Below, in pieces: positions 1-7,284 of a stretch of DNA of 64,000 nt. Within the stretch, counting starts at the first letter, position 1. Each line of letters starts with the position of its first letter. Source of the stretch: Pseudomonadota bacterium. GTDB lineage: Bacteria > Pseudomonadota > Alphaproteobacteria > Rhizobiales > Aestuariivirgaceae. The stretch covers positions 1 to 64,000 of the forward strand of contig JAIUNJ010000001.1 in NCBI GenBank assembly GCA_020161855.1, read 5' to 3'. The notes under the pieces were generated by a model. It made no database searches. It was not told where the DNA came from and worked only from the letters and a program-made list of their open reading frames with translations. The position numbers and the translations under genes were made by a program.

Positions 1-1
1 C

Positions 2-574
2 ACCGAGACGCCAACCCGCTATCAGGCCCGCATCTCGCGTGGCTTTCAGGTCTTGCAGCGGCAAACGTTCAAGATTGCCAATCCGTCCGACGTTCGAGAC
101 TTCAAGAAGGCAATCGTTCCCGCTTCCGATACCAAGAAGTTTGTCTTCAGCGGTTTCAAGAAGTGTGCCTTCCCGGAGCAGTCCTTCCAGTCTGATGAAG
201 AGAGGCGCTTCGCGGTCCTGATCGACTCTGATCGTGAATCAGACGTTCTGCGCTGGGTCAAACCCGGCAGGAAGCAGTTTCAAATCGAGTATCGCAGAAC
301 TGAACGCTATGAGCCTGACTTTGTGGTGGAGACCAAGAAAGAGAAGCTGATCGTCGAAATCAAGGCGAAGCGTGACTTGGAAGATGACACGGTTAAAGCG
401 AAGGAAAAGGCTGCCCGTGTCTGGATCGGTCACGCCAACGCTCACGCAAAAACCTATGGCGGAAAGACATGGCGCTATCTTCTCATTCCGCATGACGCGC
501 TGCTGGAGAACATGACGCTAGAAGGGCTGGTTGCACATCATGACCGGCCTGCTGTTTTAGAAGCTACGGGCTGA
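2..574 (+). CDS. Type III restriction endonuclease subunit R, C-terminal fragment (cut by window edge)
   Basis: The frame is open from the first bases of the window, so this is the 3' end of a longer gene and no true start is visible; an internal TTG at 53 is only an apparent start. The visible 190 residues contain a PD-(D/E)xK nuclease signature: PDFVVE at about visible residues 105-110 and VEIKAK at about 118-123, with Asp, Glu and Lys in the expected order. The following stretch (KAARVWIGHANAHAKTYGGK) and a tail mentioning an Asp-rich hydrophobic strand are typical of the endonuclease end of Res subunits that cut DNA after ATP-dependent translocation. The helicase part and any modification subunit would lie to the left. 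It sits at the edge of a lower-GC island next to DarTG, which fits a defence region. A solitary DEAD-box/nuclease protein is the main alternative. Confidence 0.7.
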   Translation, partial: TETPTRYQARISRGFQVLQRQTFKIANPSDVRDFKKAIVPASDTKKFVFSGFKKCAFPEQSFQSDEERRFAVLIDSDRESDVLRWVKPGRKQFQIEYRRTERYEPDFVVETKKEKLIVEIKAKRDLEDDTVKAKEKAARVWIGHANAHAKTYGGKTWRYLLIPHDALLENMTLEGLVAHHDRPAVLEATG

Positions 575-633
575 CTCTTGCCACCATAGAGCGCCCATGA
601 CGAACTGGGCACGAGATGTCTGGCGACATGCCT

Positions 634-1674
634 CTATAGTGACTGCAGCCATCCTTTGTCACGTAGCGTGCTGTAGGCAATCTCAATTTGCCGGGGCGAG
701 AAGTGCTTCTTGTGATCGTTCCACTCGTGCACACGAGCAGTCGCGTCCGTAGCCGATCTAGCGCCTTCGTTTTTCACGACCCAATGAACAGTTGACAACA
801 GCTCAAGACCGAACGGTGTCTCGAAACCTGCAACTAAATCTCCAACACGGTCGAATCTTGAAACGGTGTCTCTCTTATCGTTCAAGAATGCTTCTGCGTC
901 TTCGACCGCTCCGGGTACAAGTTCCAACTCCTTGTCAGGTTTGTCACCACCGTCAGCGTAACCCGACACAAGATGACCTTCTATCGCCCGCAAAACATGG
1001 CTCAGATTGGATGCAAAGGGCCCATATGGTGCCTTTGCATACTTGAGCCGAAGTGGCTCACCAGCTTCTTGCATGAAGTACATCAGCTTGTGAATTTCAA
1101 GCAGGCTGACAAATGGGTCCATCAACCCACCGAGGTAGCGGTGCATCAGTGAGACAAGCGCAGCACGACCAGCAGTCATTGCGGGTACTTCCCGCGCCTT
1201 GAAGTTAGCTGGCGCTCCATTTGGTTCGAACACAATTACGCGAAGATCATTGAAACCGCGCAAAGCGTCTTCAATGCGTGGACGGACATCGCTCCATTCT
1301 AGACCACCAAGCCCACTGCCCAGCGGGGGTATTGCAATTGACTTGATGCGGCGCGAACGAATTTCCTGTGCCAAGGCTCGAAGCCCCGATTCAATGTCTT
1401 CTATGCGGCTCTTGCCGCGCCAATGGCGTTTGGTCGGAAAGTTGATGATGAACTTTGGATTTGTCAGCGTTCCAGTTTCATAAACGAACATCCGACCCGG
1501 TTGCACTTCCTCGCGGAGACAGGCAGCCTCGTAGGCTTTGAAGTTGGCAGGAAATCGGTTCTTGAACTGTAGGGCCACGCCGCGACCCATGATGCCGACG
1601 CAATTCACCGTATTGACGAGGGCTTCAACGTCCGCCGTCAGCAAGTCTCCTTTTGTGAATTCAATCATGCTCAT
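634..1674 (-). CDS. darG: DarG-like antitoxin: macrodomain DNA ADP-ribosyl glycohydrolase with DarT-binding C-terminal domain
   Basis: The 346-residue protein starts with a macrodomain (about residues 1-155): NTVN at 21-24, a GIMGRG ligand loop at 27-32, NFPTKRHW near 78-85 with the lysine expected of DarG, and PPLGSGLGGLEW at 116-127. The remaining ~190 residues match the alpha-helical DarG C-terminal domain, which in the family binds and neutralises DarT. The macrodomain removes ADP-ribose from thymidine bases in DNA, reversing the toxin's damage. The gene follows the DarT gene by six bases in the same direction, so the two are almost certainly co-transcribed and the order toxin then antitoxin is the usual one. 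The length is normal for DarG. Function is inferred from family membership and the adjacent partner; both support the same call. Confidence 0.9.
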   Translation of the reverse strand: MSMIEFTKGDLLTADVEALVNTVNCVGIMGRGVALQFKNRFPANFKAYEAACLREEVQPGRMFVYETGTLTNPKFIINFPTKRHWRGKSRIEDIESGLRALAQEIRSRRIKSIAIPPLGSGLGGLEWSDVRPRIEDALRGFNDLRVIVFEPNGAPANFKAREVPAMTAGRAALVSLMHRYLGGLMDPFVSLLEIHKLMYFMQEAGEPLRLKYAKAPYGPFASNLSHVLRAIEGHLVSGYADGGDKPDKELELVPGAVEDAEAFLNDKRDTVSRFDRVGDLVAGFETPFGLELLSTVHWVVKNEGARSATDATARVHEWNDHKKHFSPRQIEIAYSTLRDKGWLQSL

Positions 1675-1680
1675 CCTCCG

Positions 1681-2340
1681 TCAATAGTACCAGTGATTGC
1701 ACTTCTCGACCACCGGCTTGTGTTTCGCGCCCTTTAGGGCGTCTATGATCTTGGCCAACACCCCGCTGGGTGGAGCATTAGGTCTGTCTAGGTAACCAAT
1801 TCGCTGAACAAGATGCCATGGGAAGCTGTTCCGCAAGAGAAACTCTGCCTGCTTGGCTTCTTTCACTGCGGCAGCACGAAAGTCTGTTGCAGCGACATGT
1901 TCCCAGTTGATTTCACCTAACTTGTCGAGGCCGGTTCGGAACTGTGTGTAGTACGCACCAGCATTTGATAAGGACAATGCCCAGCTTTGCCCGTTCTTTT
2001 CGGCCCACTGCACGACCTGCTTAAGATCGGCTTCAAGATGAAGTATCGGTTGCTGCCCGCCCTTGTACGCCAACTGGGGATGGTTGGCACACCAAATGAC
2101 ATACAGCATGATAGAACGCGGGCAGAGATAGAATGGAACATATTCGCCAACGAATGTTCCTCCATGGCAATCTACAGGGAGGGTGAGCCGTCGTTGTTTT
2201 ATTTCCTGCATTCCAATGACTGTGCCTTGCTGCCGCTGGGCCATGATCGAGTCCGGTAGCAAGGCACCTTGTTCAATAATCGACGCAAGTTTATCGACAT
2301 GCACAATGTGGTAGATTTTTGGGTTTGCTGGGACAGCCAT
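1681..2340 (-). CDS. darT: DarT-like toxin, single-stranded DNA thymidine ADP-ribosyltransferase (DUF4433 family)
   Basis: The 219-residue protein has the DarT layout: an NAD-binding N-terminus with IYHIVHVDKLASIIEQG at residues 9-25, the family strand VPFYLCPRSIMLY at 68-80, and KQAEFLLRNSFPW at 163-175 in which Glu166 is the expected catalytic glutamate. DarT enzymes transfer ADP-ribose from NAD+ to thymine in single-stranded DNA, blocking replication; known systems act in phage defence or as addiction modules. All key motifs are intact, so the toxin is probably active. It sits between a Phd-like gene (11 bases upstream) and the DarG gene (six bases downstream). The Shine-Dalgarno sequence is weak, which would suit low toxin output. 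The assignment rests on motifs and on the DarG partner. Confidence 0.9.
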   Translation of the reverse strand: MAVPANPKIYHIVHVDKLASIIEQGALLPDSIMAQRQQGTVIGMQEIKQRRLTLPVDCHGGTFVGEYVPFYLCPRSIMLYVIWCANHPQLAYKGGQQPILHLEADLKQVVQWAEKNGQSWALSLSNAGAYYTQFRTGLDKLGEINWEHVAATDFRAAAVKEAKQAEFLLRNSFPWHLVQRIGYLDRPNAPPSGVLAKIIDALKGAKHKPVVEKCNHWYY

Positions 2341-2351
2341 CTTGCTTTTGC

Positions 2352-2561
2352 CTAACCGCGTGGCTTCCTGCCAATTGAGGGCTTGTCTCTTGCAACCTTC
2401 TTTTTTTCAGTCTGGGGCGCCCTAAGTCGGTCATATTCCTCAACAGACAGCACGACCACAACTGGTCGACCGTGCTTCTCAACAGTGACGGGTTCCGACC
2501 TAGCAATATCAATCAACCGACCAAACCCATACTTTGCATCTTTTGCTGACATAATCTGCAT
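2352..2561 (-). CDS. Phd/YefM-family antitoxin, first gene of the DarTG operon
   Basis: The 69-residue protein begins MQIMSAKDAKYGFGRLIDIA and continues with PVTVEKHGRPVVVVLSVEEYDRL, the two hallmark segments of Phd/YefM antitoxins (an N-terminal DNA-binding dimer followed by a short disordered tail). Family members bind operator DNA and mask a RelE or Doc type toxin. No such toxin is adjacent; the next gene is the DarT toxin, only 11 bases downstream. I infer that the protein serves as transcriptional autoregulator, or as an extra antitoxin layer, for the darTG unit. The C-terminal 20 residues (TEKKKVARDKPSIGRKPRG) are Lys/Arg-rich and unlike the usual toxin-neutralising helix, so it may bind only DNA. 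A second in-frame Met lies at residue 4. Confidence 0.85.
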   Translation of the reverse strand: MQIMSAKDAKYGFGRLIDIARSEPVTVEKHGRPVVVVLSVEEYDRLRAPQTEKKKVARDKPSIGRKPRG

Positions 2562-2582
2562 CAGGACGTGCTCTCCGAATCA

Positions 2583-2600
2583 GGCCATTTTGGCCATTTT
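2583..2600. repeat. Tandem 9-bp repeat upstream of the phd-darT-darG genes
   Basis: The nonamer GGCCATTTT occurs twice in a row, starting 22 bases upstream of the phd start codon. The two copies together also contain the imperfect palindrome GGCCATTTTGGCC. Position and symmetry suit a binding site for the Phd-like protein, but this is inference; no promoter hexamers could be fixed with confidence around it. Confidence 0.35.
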
Positions 2601-2665
2601 CGCCCGATCTGCAAGTTGTGCGAGATGTCGAAATCGCCGCAGTGGCAACTCTTTGACTCATGGAC

Positions 2666-3523
2666 TCATTTCGGCACGTACTGGTCCATCAGGACCTTGG
2701 CGCACACATCATATGCCGGATCAAGGAGCCCGAGACACTTGTCGCTGATGGCTTGGTCCAAATCGTTTGCCACGTCGCTGGCATTGACCCAGTATTCCTC
2801 CGCGGTGCTACCATCTTTGACAACAACCTTCTGCATGTTGCCCAATACGTCCACTTGAATGAGTGCTGTGCCCTTTCGAACGGGCAAACAATTAAGCTGG
2901 GTCGTCAAGTCGTCGCGTCCCGCGTTGACCAACGAGATCCACTTAGGGATGTCGCTTGACCAGACGCAGGCAACGGTGTGCCGCCTGGCTTTCACAACGC
3001 CACGGTCGTAGTAGATTTTTGGGAGGTCAGGGCTGGCAGCCGGAGTGGCAACCTTGACGATCTCAGCAGATTCTCCACCCTTGTTGCCTTGCTGAGGTGG
3101 CTCGCTTGCGCTGGGGTCGGGGTCATAATCACCCAACATGGGATCGCCCTTTTCCTTCATTTCCTTTGCGAAGGCGACCCGCATACTGTGGTCAGAGGCC
3201 GATTGGGCGCGAAGGGCGTTGCGCTGCGTGTCGTCCGCCAACGACATCAGAGCGCCTTTGAAATCGTGCCTGCAAACCTTGTAGGCGTCTTGCACTGCGG
3301 CTTCAGGCTCAAGGTGAGCATTCCATACTGCTGACTTCACAGCTTCCTGCATACACCAATCCCAAGCCGCCACAGGATTATCGTCACCCGGTCCGGTGCC
3401 TGATGCCAACGCAGGTGCCGCCATGGTGCAGGTTGTGGACAAAAGGGCGAACGCAATCGCCAGAACTCCGTGGCGGCTGGTAAGGTGCTGAATGTGGCTC
3501 AGTGAACGGGTGAATTGCTTCAT
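2666..3523 (-). CDS. Predicted secreted protein of unknown function, divergent from an XRE regulator
   Basis: I chose the ATG at 3523 (285 residues, starting MKQFTRS) because a CGGGAG sequence lies just before it and the longer reading frame begins at a TTG inside an operator repeat. The first 40 residues form a signal peptide: a basic start, the hydrophobic run GVLAIAFALLSTTC and an APALAS cleavage region. The mature protein is acidic, with paired cysteines (WCMQEA, KVCRHD, VACVWSS, LNCLP, DKCLGLL, DVCAK) that could form disulfides in the periplasm, and a Pro/Ser-rich linker around residues 125-150. I do not recognise the family. It shares an intergenic region containing a 21-bp inverted repeat with the regulator on the other strand, so the two are probably co-regulated. 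It lies within the island and is likely cargo. Confidence 0.65.
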   Translation of the reverse strand: MKQFTRSLSHIQHLTSRHGVLAIAFALLSTTCTMAAPALASGTGPGDDNPVAAWDWCMQEAVKSAVWNAHLEPEAAVQDAYKVCRHDFKGALMSLADDTQRNALRAQSASDHSMRVAFAKEMKEKGDPMLGDYDPDPSASEPPQQGNKGGESAEIVKVATPAASPDLPKIYYDRGVVKARRHTVACVWSSDIPKWISLVNAGRDDLTTQLNCLPVRKGTALIQVDVLGNMQKVVVKDGSTAEEYWVNASDVANDLDQAISDKCLGLLDPAYDVCAKVLMDQYVPK

Positions 3524-3532
3524 ACTCCCGGA

Positions 3533-3601
3533 AGCTAATTGCAATTAATTGCAAATGTGTTGCTGAAGGTGCCATGCAAATGCAATTAATTGCAATTAGC
3601 T
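3533..3601. promoter_or_regulatory. Paired palindromic operators: 21-bp perfect inverted repeat between divergent genes
   Basis: The arms at 3533-3553 and 3581-3601 are exact reverse complements over 21 bases and are separated by 27 bases. Each arm contains the 14-bp palindrome TGCAATTAATTGCA, so this is also two copies of one dyad with opposite orientation of the flanking AGCTAAT. The site lies between the secreted-protein gene and the XRE regulator gene, 10 bases from one start codon and about 80 from the other. The natural reading is a two-site operator for the XRE protein controlling both genes. Confidence 0.7.
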
Positions 3602-3682
3602 GGTAGTTTATTACGATGTTCCGCCCTTAGCCTCCATTCATGCCCCGCAGCGCCGCCCCTAGCCTATGGCTCGGAGGCAATA

Positions 3683-4081
3683 ATGGAAGAATTGGCACGG
3701 CGTTTTGGTCGGTTGGTGGCCTTACACCGCAAATCCAAGAGGTGGACGCAGGACGATCTGGCAGAAGCTGCTCAGGTCAGCACCGATATGATTGCCAAGA
3801 TCGAGACGGGCGTTACCGGTGCCCGGTTCGGGACTATCCAACGGTTGGCTAATGCTCTTGAGGTTGACCCATCCGAACTGTTCTACTCGCAAATCCCCCG
3901 CAAAGGGGCATATCGGGGCAAGCGTGGCGAGATTGCAGAACTGCTCGAAACGCTGCCTGACGCCGAACTCGACTGGGCTCTGGAACTTCTGTCTATCGGG
4001 CGGCGCATCCTTGAGAGACGTAAGCCAGCTACCGCGAGCAAGAGTTCAAAGAAGGCTGCCCGCCGCGTTGTGACGAAATAA
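3683..4081 (+). CDS. XRE-family helix-turn-helix transcriptional regulator
   Basis: The start at 3683 is supported by GGAGG five bases upstream; the longer frame starts inside an operator palindrome. The 132-residue product has a classic Cro/C1-type HTH over residues 1-65 (FGRLVALHRKSKRWTQDDLAEAAQVSTDMIAKIETG, then FGTIQRLANALEVDPSELF). The C-terminal half has a short amphipathic helix (ELLETLPDAELDWALELLSIGRRIL) likely to dimerise, and a basic Lys/Ser/Arg-rich tail. It probably binds the paired palindromes just upstream and represses itself and the divergent secreted protein. Its last 36 bases overlap the 3' end of the recombinase gene on the other strand, which could produce transcriptional interference. 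It may be the control switch of this part of the island. Confidence 0.85.
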   Translation: MEELARRFGRLVALHRKSKRWTQDDLAEAAQVSTDMIAKIETGVTGARFGTIQRLANALEVDPSELFYSQIPRKGAYRGKRGEIAELLETLPDAELDWALELLSIGRRILERRKPATASKSSKKAARRVVTK

Positions 4082-5023
4082 ATCACCAACCCTGATGTAG
4101 CGTTCGAGCATCTCTTGCGACCGATGCCCTGTTGTTCTGCGGATAGCCCACGACGCAATTCCGGCCTCGGCTGCCGATGATGCGAGGCCAGCCCTCAACG
4201 AGTGACCGCTATAAGATTCCGGGTATAAGCCAACGGCGGCAACACGTTCCCGCACCACAATCGAAACCGCTTCCGGCTTCATGGCCAGCGCCGAAATCTT
4301 TCCGCACCAGTCCACACGTCTGAAGATCGGACCTTCGGTGATCTTAGTAATGCTTAGCCAATCCTCAAGAAAACGCACCGGGCACCACTGCGTTCGACCG
4401 AAGGGCACTGCAATTCGCCGCCCCTCTGCCTCTTGGTCTGTCTTTGACCTTCGGACGTGGACGATCAACCCCTGCCGAACGGTTTCGACATCATCAACGG
4501 TGAGGGCAACCAGCTCACTCCGGCGCATCGCCGTTGCAAAGCCAATCAGCAACAGCGCCTTGTCGCGCTTGTCCTTGGGACGGTCACCAATAGCCTTCAA
4601 CACGTCGAAAAGTGTTTCCCGCATCATCGGCGTTGCCATGCGCTGGGCTGTCCCTCTGTGCCGCCTGATGCCTTTCATGGTCGCCCGCACCAATTCAGTT
4701 CGCACGGGGTTTGGCAGCCCGCGAGCGTCATGAACCTTCGACAACCCCGTAAGCCTTCTGGTGATCGTGGCCACCGCCAAGGTCTGGGCACGATCTGCTA
4801 TGAAGCTGGCAATCGTTTCGGCAGATGCAGGCAATGAGCCACCCCATGCCTCGAAGTCCTTCAGGTCAATGAGATACTGCTGCTGGCTTGACGCGGCGAG
4901 GCTGTTCCTCAGGTAGGGTGCATAGGCAGGCTCTTCAGGCAACGGGACCGGTAACTGAAAATCGGGCTCAAGCTGTTCGTTTGGGGATCGCGTAAAGTGG
5001 GGATTTAGTCGAGTGTCGGTCAT
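4046..5023 (-). CDS. Tyrosine recombinase / site-specific integrase (short form)
   Basis: The ATG at 5023 overlaps the stop of the upstream DUF488 gene as ATGA, giving 325 residues; the longer frame to 5266 runs through that gene and is rejected. The N-terminal ~125 residues form a SAM-like core-binding domain (SLAASSQQQYLIDLKDFEAWGG onward). The catalytic set is complete: Arg167 in AMRRSEL, Lys194 in RRSKTD, HSLR at 274-277, His300 in TTGHRSQ and Tyr309 in ERYIR. There is no arm-type DNA-binding domain, unlike the second integrase in the island. It catalyses site-specific strand exchange, but its target site is not visible. The 3' end overlaps the XRE gene by 36 bases on the other strand. 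It may serve a smaller nested element. Confidence 0.88.
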   Translation of the reverse strand: MTDTRLNPHFTRSPNEQLEPDFQLPVPLPEEPAYAPYLRNSLAASSQQQYLIDLKDFEAWGGSLPASAETIASFIADRAQTLAVATITRRLTGLSKVHDARGLPNPVRTELVRATMKGIRRHRGTAQRMATPMMRETLFDVLKAIGDRPKDKRDKALLLIGFATAMRRSELVALTVDDVETVRQGLIVHVRRSKTDQEAEGRRIAVPFGRTQWCPVRFLEDWLSITKITEGPIFRRVDWCGKISALAMKPEAVSIVVRERVAAVGLYPESYSGHSLRAGLASSAAEAGIASWAIRRTTGHRSQEMLERYIRVGDLFRHNAAGSLL

Positions 5024-5577
5024 GGTTTGATCTTCCTGATACGCCGCTCTTGGGCGGCATAAGCCTCTGCCAGCAGTTGCTCTTTGCCCTTCCACAGGTC
5101 CTTCTCTGGCATTCGCAACTTCCGCAACATGCGGGCCTCGGTCGCTGTGTGATCTTCCAGCCTGCCATCGGGAAGTATATGAACGACCTTGGCTCCGGCC
5201 CTTCCCAATTCCGGGGCGAGCATCAAGCAACGATGGCAATGCAGGGGGTCCTGCTCGGCGCAACACAGCACAGGTTGGCCCCGCGTTGAGATGTGCATGA
5301 CGAGTTCCAAAGCTGTTTGCACGGAAACGGACGCTGCGGCCTCGCTGTAGGTCCGGGGGTCATTCTTTGCCAGTCCGCCAAGATCGGGCAGGTGAAGGTA
5401 GCTGAGCCCGAAGTGGTTCAGCTTCGCCTTGAACACAGGTTGACAGAAATGCGCATGGCGTGAATACGGCGAACTGCGGACATCAATCGCAACATCAACA
5501 CCATGGCGTTCGAGCCGATGCTGAAAGTCGGACCATGACAAGTTCGATGTGCCAATCGTGAGAATAGGTCGTTTCAT
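5020..5577 (-). CDS. DUF488 family protein, coupled to the recombinase
   Basis: The ATG at 5577 has GAGGAG six bases upstream and gives 185 residues beginning MKRPILTIGTSN, the usual DUF488 opening. The motif IDVRSSPYSRH follows at about residues 31-41 and LCCAEQDPLHCHR lies near 105-117; these conserved Arg, Ser and Cys/His positions define the family. The biochemical role of DUF488 proteins is unknown to me, though they recur in mobile and defence islands. The stop codon overlaps the recombinase start by four bases (ATGA), so the two proteins are probably translated together and may work in one process. The name should be taken as family membership only. Confidence 0.8.
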   Translation of the reverse strand: MKRPILTIGTSNLSWSDFQHRLERHGVDVAIDVRSSPYSRHAHFCQPVFKAKLNHFGLSYLHLPDLGGLAKNDPRTYSEAAASVSVQTALELVMHISTRGQPVLCCAEQDPLHCHRCLMLAPELGRAGAKVVHILPDGRLEDHTATEARMLRKLRMPEKDLWKGKEQLLAEAYAAQERRIRKIKP

Positions 5578-5994
5578 GAATTGCTCCTCGGTTGCTTCCG
5601 GGGAGCCGAAATCGAGTGACCCAGCTTTCGATCCTAGGGGTAAGACGGCCCCGCGAACAACCAAAACCGTGAGGAATGGCAAAGAGAACGAGTTTTTCGA
5701 CAATGCCGGTTCGGTTAGTGAGTTTCGAAGAGCAAGAACTCTGCCCTACATGGACTTTTGCTCTCAATTGGTCAGACATAAGTCATCCAGTTCTTGCCCG
5801 CATTTGAGGGCGTCGCAAGATTTTTTTGGGGTAGTGTGTTGCCTTCTCTCGTCCTTAGCTCCTTCTCCCCGTAGAAGCCTTATGAGGTGCTCAAGGAACT
5901 TGAGCACCTCATAGTACCTTTCTTATTCTTCTAGTCCCTCTGTTAAGGGTACTAATGTAGATTAGAAGAAAACAAAAGGATTAGAACAAAACGG
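5578..5994. other. 417-base intergenic region with hairpins, no convincing gene
   Basis: The region separates the DUF488-recombinase pair from the 297-residue gene. It holds the 33-base perfect hairpin described separately, and a weaker dyad with eight-base arms TTCTTCTA at 5926-5933 and TAGAAGAA at 5963-5970. A 94-codon frame on the minus strand (5495-5779) overlaps the DUF488 gene and lacks family resemblance, so I do not call it. The promoter of the DUF488-recombinase pair must lie here but I cannot place it. Confidence 0.5.
5881..5913. repeat. 33-base perfect hairpin (15-bp stem, 3-base loop)
   Basis: The 15-base arm TATGAGGTGCTCAAG is followed by GAA and then by its exact reverse complement. 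On either strand no clear run of T follows, so it is not a textbook rho-independent terminator. It lies about 80 bases beyond the stop of the unknown 297-residue gene. It could be an operator, a recombination or replication site of the element, or an mRNA 3'-end structure. Confidence 0.75.
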
Positions 5995-6888
5995 TTAGGG
6001 CTTGCCATTCAAGCCATAGGAGCAGACCAACTTCACAATAGCTGCCTTGTGAGGGCTCTCAGCAAGCCCTTTGCCATCGACGACCTTCAACATGGCTGTC
6101 TGTATCGCAATGTCTGTCTTTCCAAAACATTCCTGAAAGTCATGGAGGACGAGGTCAAATCCGATCCACCAGTGTTTGCGCATGACAGCCAAATTGGGAA
6201 ACTCATAATAGCGACCACCCAACTTCTGATCCAAGTTCTCGTTCAATGCATTCTCAAGTTTGAGCTGGACCATAAACCTTGACCAGTTTCGGATCACATG
6301 AACCAACATTGGTACAGCGCAGTCGATACCCCAAATCTCTGCGAGCCCTACGAGGCATCCAAATTCGCTTTTGCTCGGCCTTCGAAAAATCTTTGAATCG
6401 GCCTCAGCTTTGGTAGCCTTCAGGGAGTGCTTGTCAGCTAGCAACTTGCTCGCCATCGCGTCGGATATTGCGCCTTCTTTTTCGAACTGAGATGCCTTCA
6501 GCTCATGCACAGCAACTGCTTCCAGTTCACGCGAGTGTTTCGCTTGGTTGAATTGCCGCATTCTAGCCCCCCACACCTTTCCCATCGCTTTTCCGACAGT
6601 TCTGAATGTAGGAGGGCCTTTGGGTCCGAGCCTCAGTAGCGTTCCCTTCTTGCCTTCGTAAAGGACCACGTCAAAAACGAACGGAGGGAGATTGATGATC
6701 TTGGCAAGGACATCAACGGAAATGCCAAGTTCAACAGCGACGGACTTGCGGTCTATCATAGCCCATTTGCTGCCATCGAACTCATATGGCTCAGTGGCGC
6801 TGAGGTACTCGACCTTCTCTATTAACTTCTTGGCAGCGACCGAGTGTGGACCCGAGGTCGCGCCTTCAGACGCGATCTCATCTGACAT
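5995..6888 (-). CDS. Unknown element-borne protein, 297 aa, possible DNA-binding or replication role
   Basis: I do not recognise this family. The 297-residue product has a region around residues 48-68 (RKSVAVELGISVDVLAKIINLPPF) that reads like a helix-turn-helix, then a basic patch (GKAMGKVWGARMRQFNQAKHSRE) and a largely helical Lys/Glu-rich middle. The C-terminal third has conserved-looking aromatic and Trp positions (HVIRNWSRFMVQ, MRKHWWIGFDLVLHDF). It has no signal peptide or membrane segment. It stands downstream of an excisionase-like gene and upstream of a strong perfect hairpin, and its base composition is low in GC like the rest of the island. I infer a replication, mobilisation or regulatory role for the integrated element, but no sequence motif proves one. 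Confidence 0.55.
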   Translation of the reverse strand: MSDEIASEGATSGPHSVAAKKLIEKVEYLSATEPYEFDGSKWAMIDRKSVAVELGISVDVLAKIINLPPFVFDVVLYEGKKGTLLRLGPKGPPTFRTVGKAMGKVWGARMRQFNQAKHSRELEAVAVHELKASQFEKEGAISDAMASKLLADKHSLKATKAEADSKIFRRPSKSEFGCLVGLAEIWGIDCAVPMLVHVIRNWSRFMVQLKLENALNENLDQKLGGRYYEFPNLAVMRKHWWIGFDLVLHDFQECFGKTDIAIQTAMLKVVDGKGLAESPHKAAIVKLVCSYGLNGKP

Positions 6889-6975
6889 AACGCATACTCA
6901 CCGAAATACAGAAGTCAGGCCTGAGGCGGCTTGCCGCCATTGGTTCGAGCAGCCGTCTACCCGATAAAAAAGACC

Positions 6976-7203
6976 TTAGGGGTACTGAGAAGTGTTCTCG
7001 TACTTCTGAGAGAGAACCCATTCGCGAAGGTCATCCTGCGAATAGCGCACGGCCTTCCCGAGGCGCAGATACTTGGGGCCACCGCCCAAGACGCGCAGCT
7101 TGTTCAGCAGGCTTGCGCTTACACCCAAGTAAGCGGCCGCGTCTGCCGTCCGCAACAGCCAATCAGCTTTATGGCTGGAAGGGGATTGGGTTTCATTGCT
7201 CAT
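6976..7203 (-). CDS. AlpA/MerR-type helix-turn-helix excisionase-like protein
   Basis: The chosen ATG at 7203 gives a 75-residue protein with GGAG nine bases upstream. Residues 13-60 read WLLRTADAAAYLGVSASLLNKL then GGPKYLRLGKAVRYSQDDLREWV, the winged-helix pattern of AlpA-like regulators and recombination directionality factors (DNA-binding domain, excisionase family). Such proteins bend att DNA and favour excision over integration, or activate an integrase promoter. The product lies in the same orientation as the P4-type integrase upstream, which makes it the likely directionality factor of that element. A longer start at residue Met15 of the wider frame is possible. Confidence 0.8.
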   Translation of the reverse strand: MSNETQSPSSHKADWLLRTADAAAYLGVSASLLNKLRVLGGGPKYLRLGKAVRYSQDDLREWVLSQKYENTSQYP

Positions 7204-7284
7204 CGGTCTACTCCCAAAACTCTCTCGAAAATCCATCTCGATGGTGAGCAGAACAACAGAGAGCAACCAAATGAACAACGCTAA

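Noticed and set aside
3539-3601. TTG starts of the longer frames of the secreted-protein gene and XRE gene
   Set aside because: Both TTG codons fall inside the operator palindrome. ATG codons preceded by ribosome sites lie further in and begin the conserved sequence.
5024-5266. 81-residue N-terminal extension of the recombinase
   Set aside because: It reads through the DUF488 gene in another frame, is Arg/Gly-rich, and the ATGA overlap at 5020-5023 gives a better start.
5495-5779. 94-residue minus-strand frame overlapping the DUF488 gene
   Set aside because: Most of it lies inside the DUF488 gene or in spacer; composition and length are those of chance frames.
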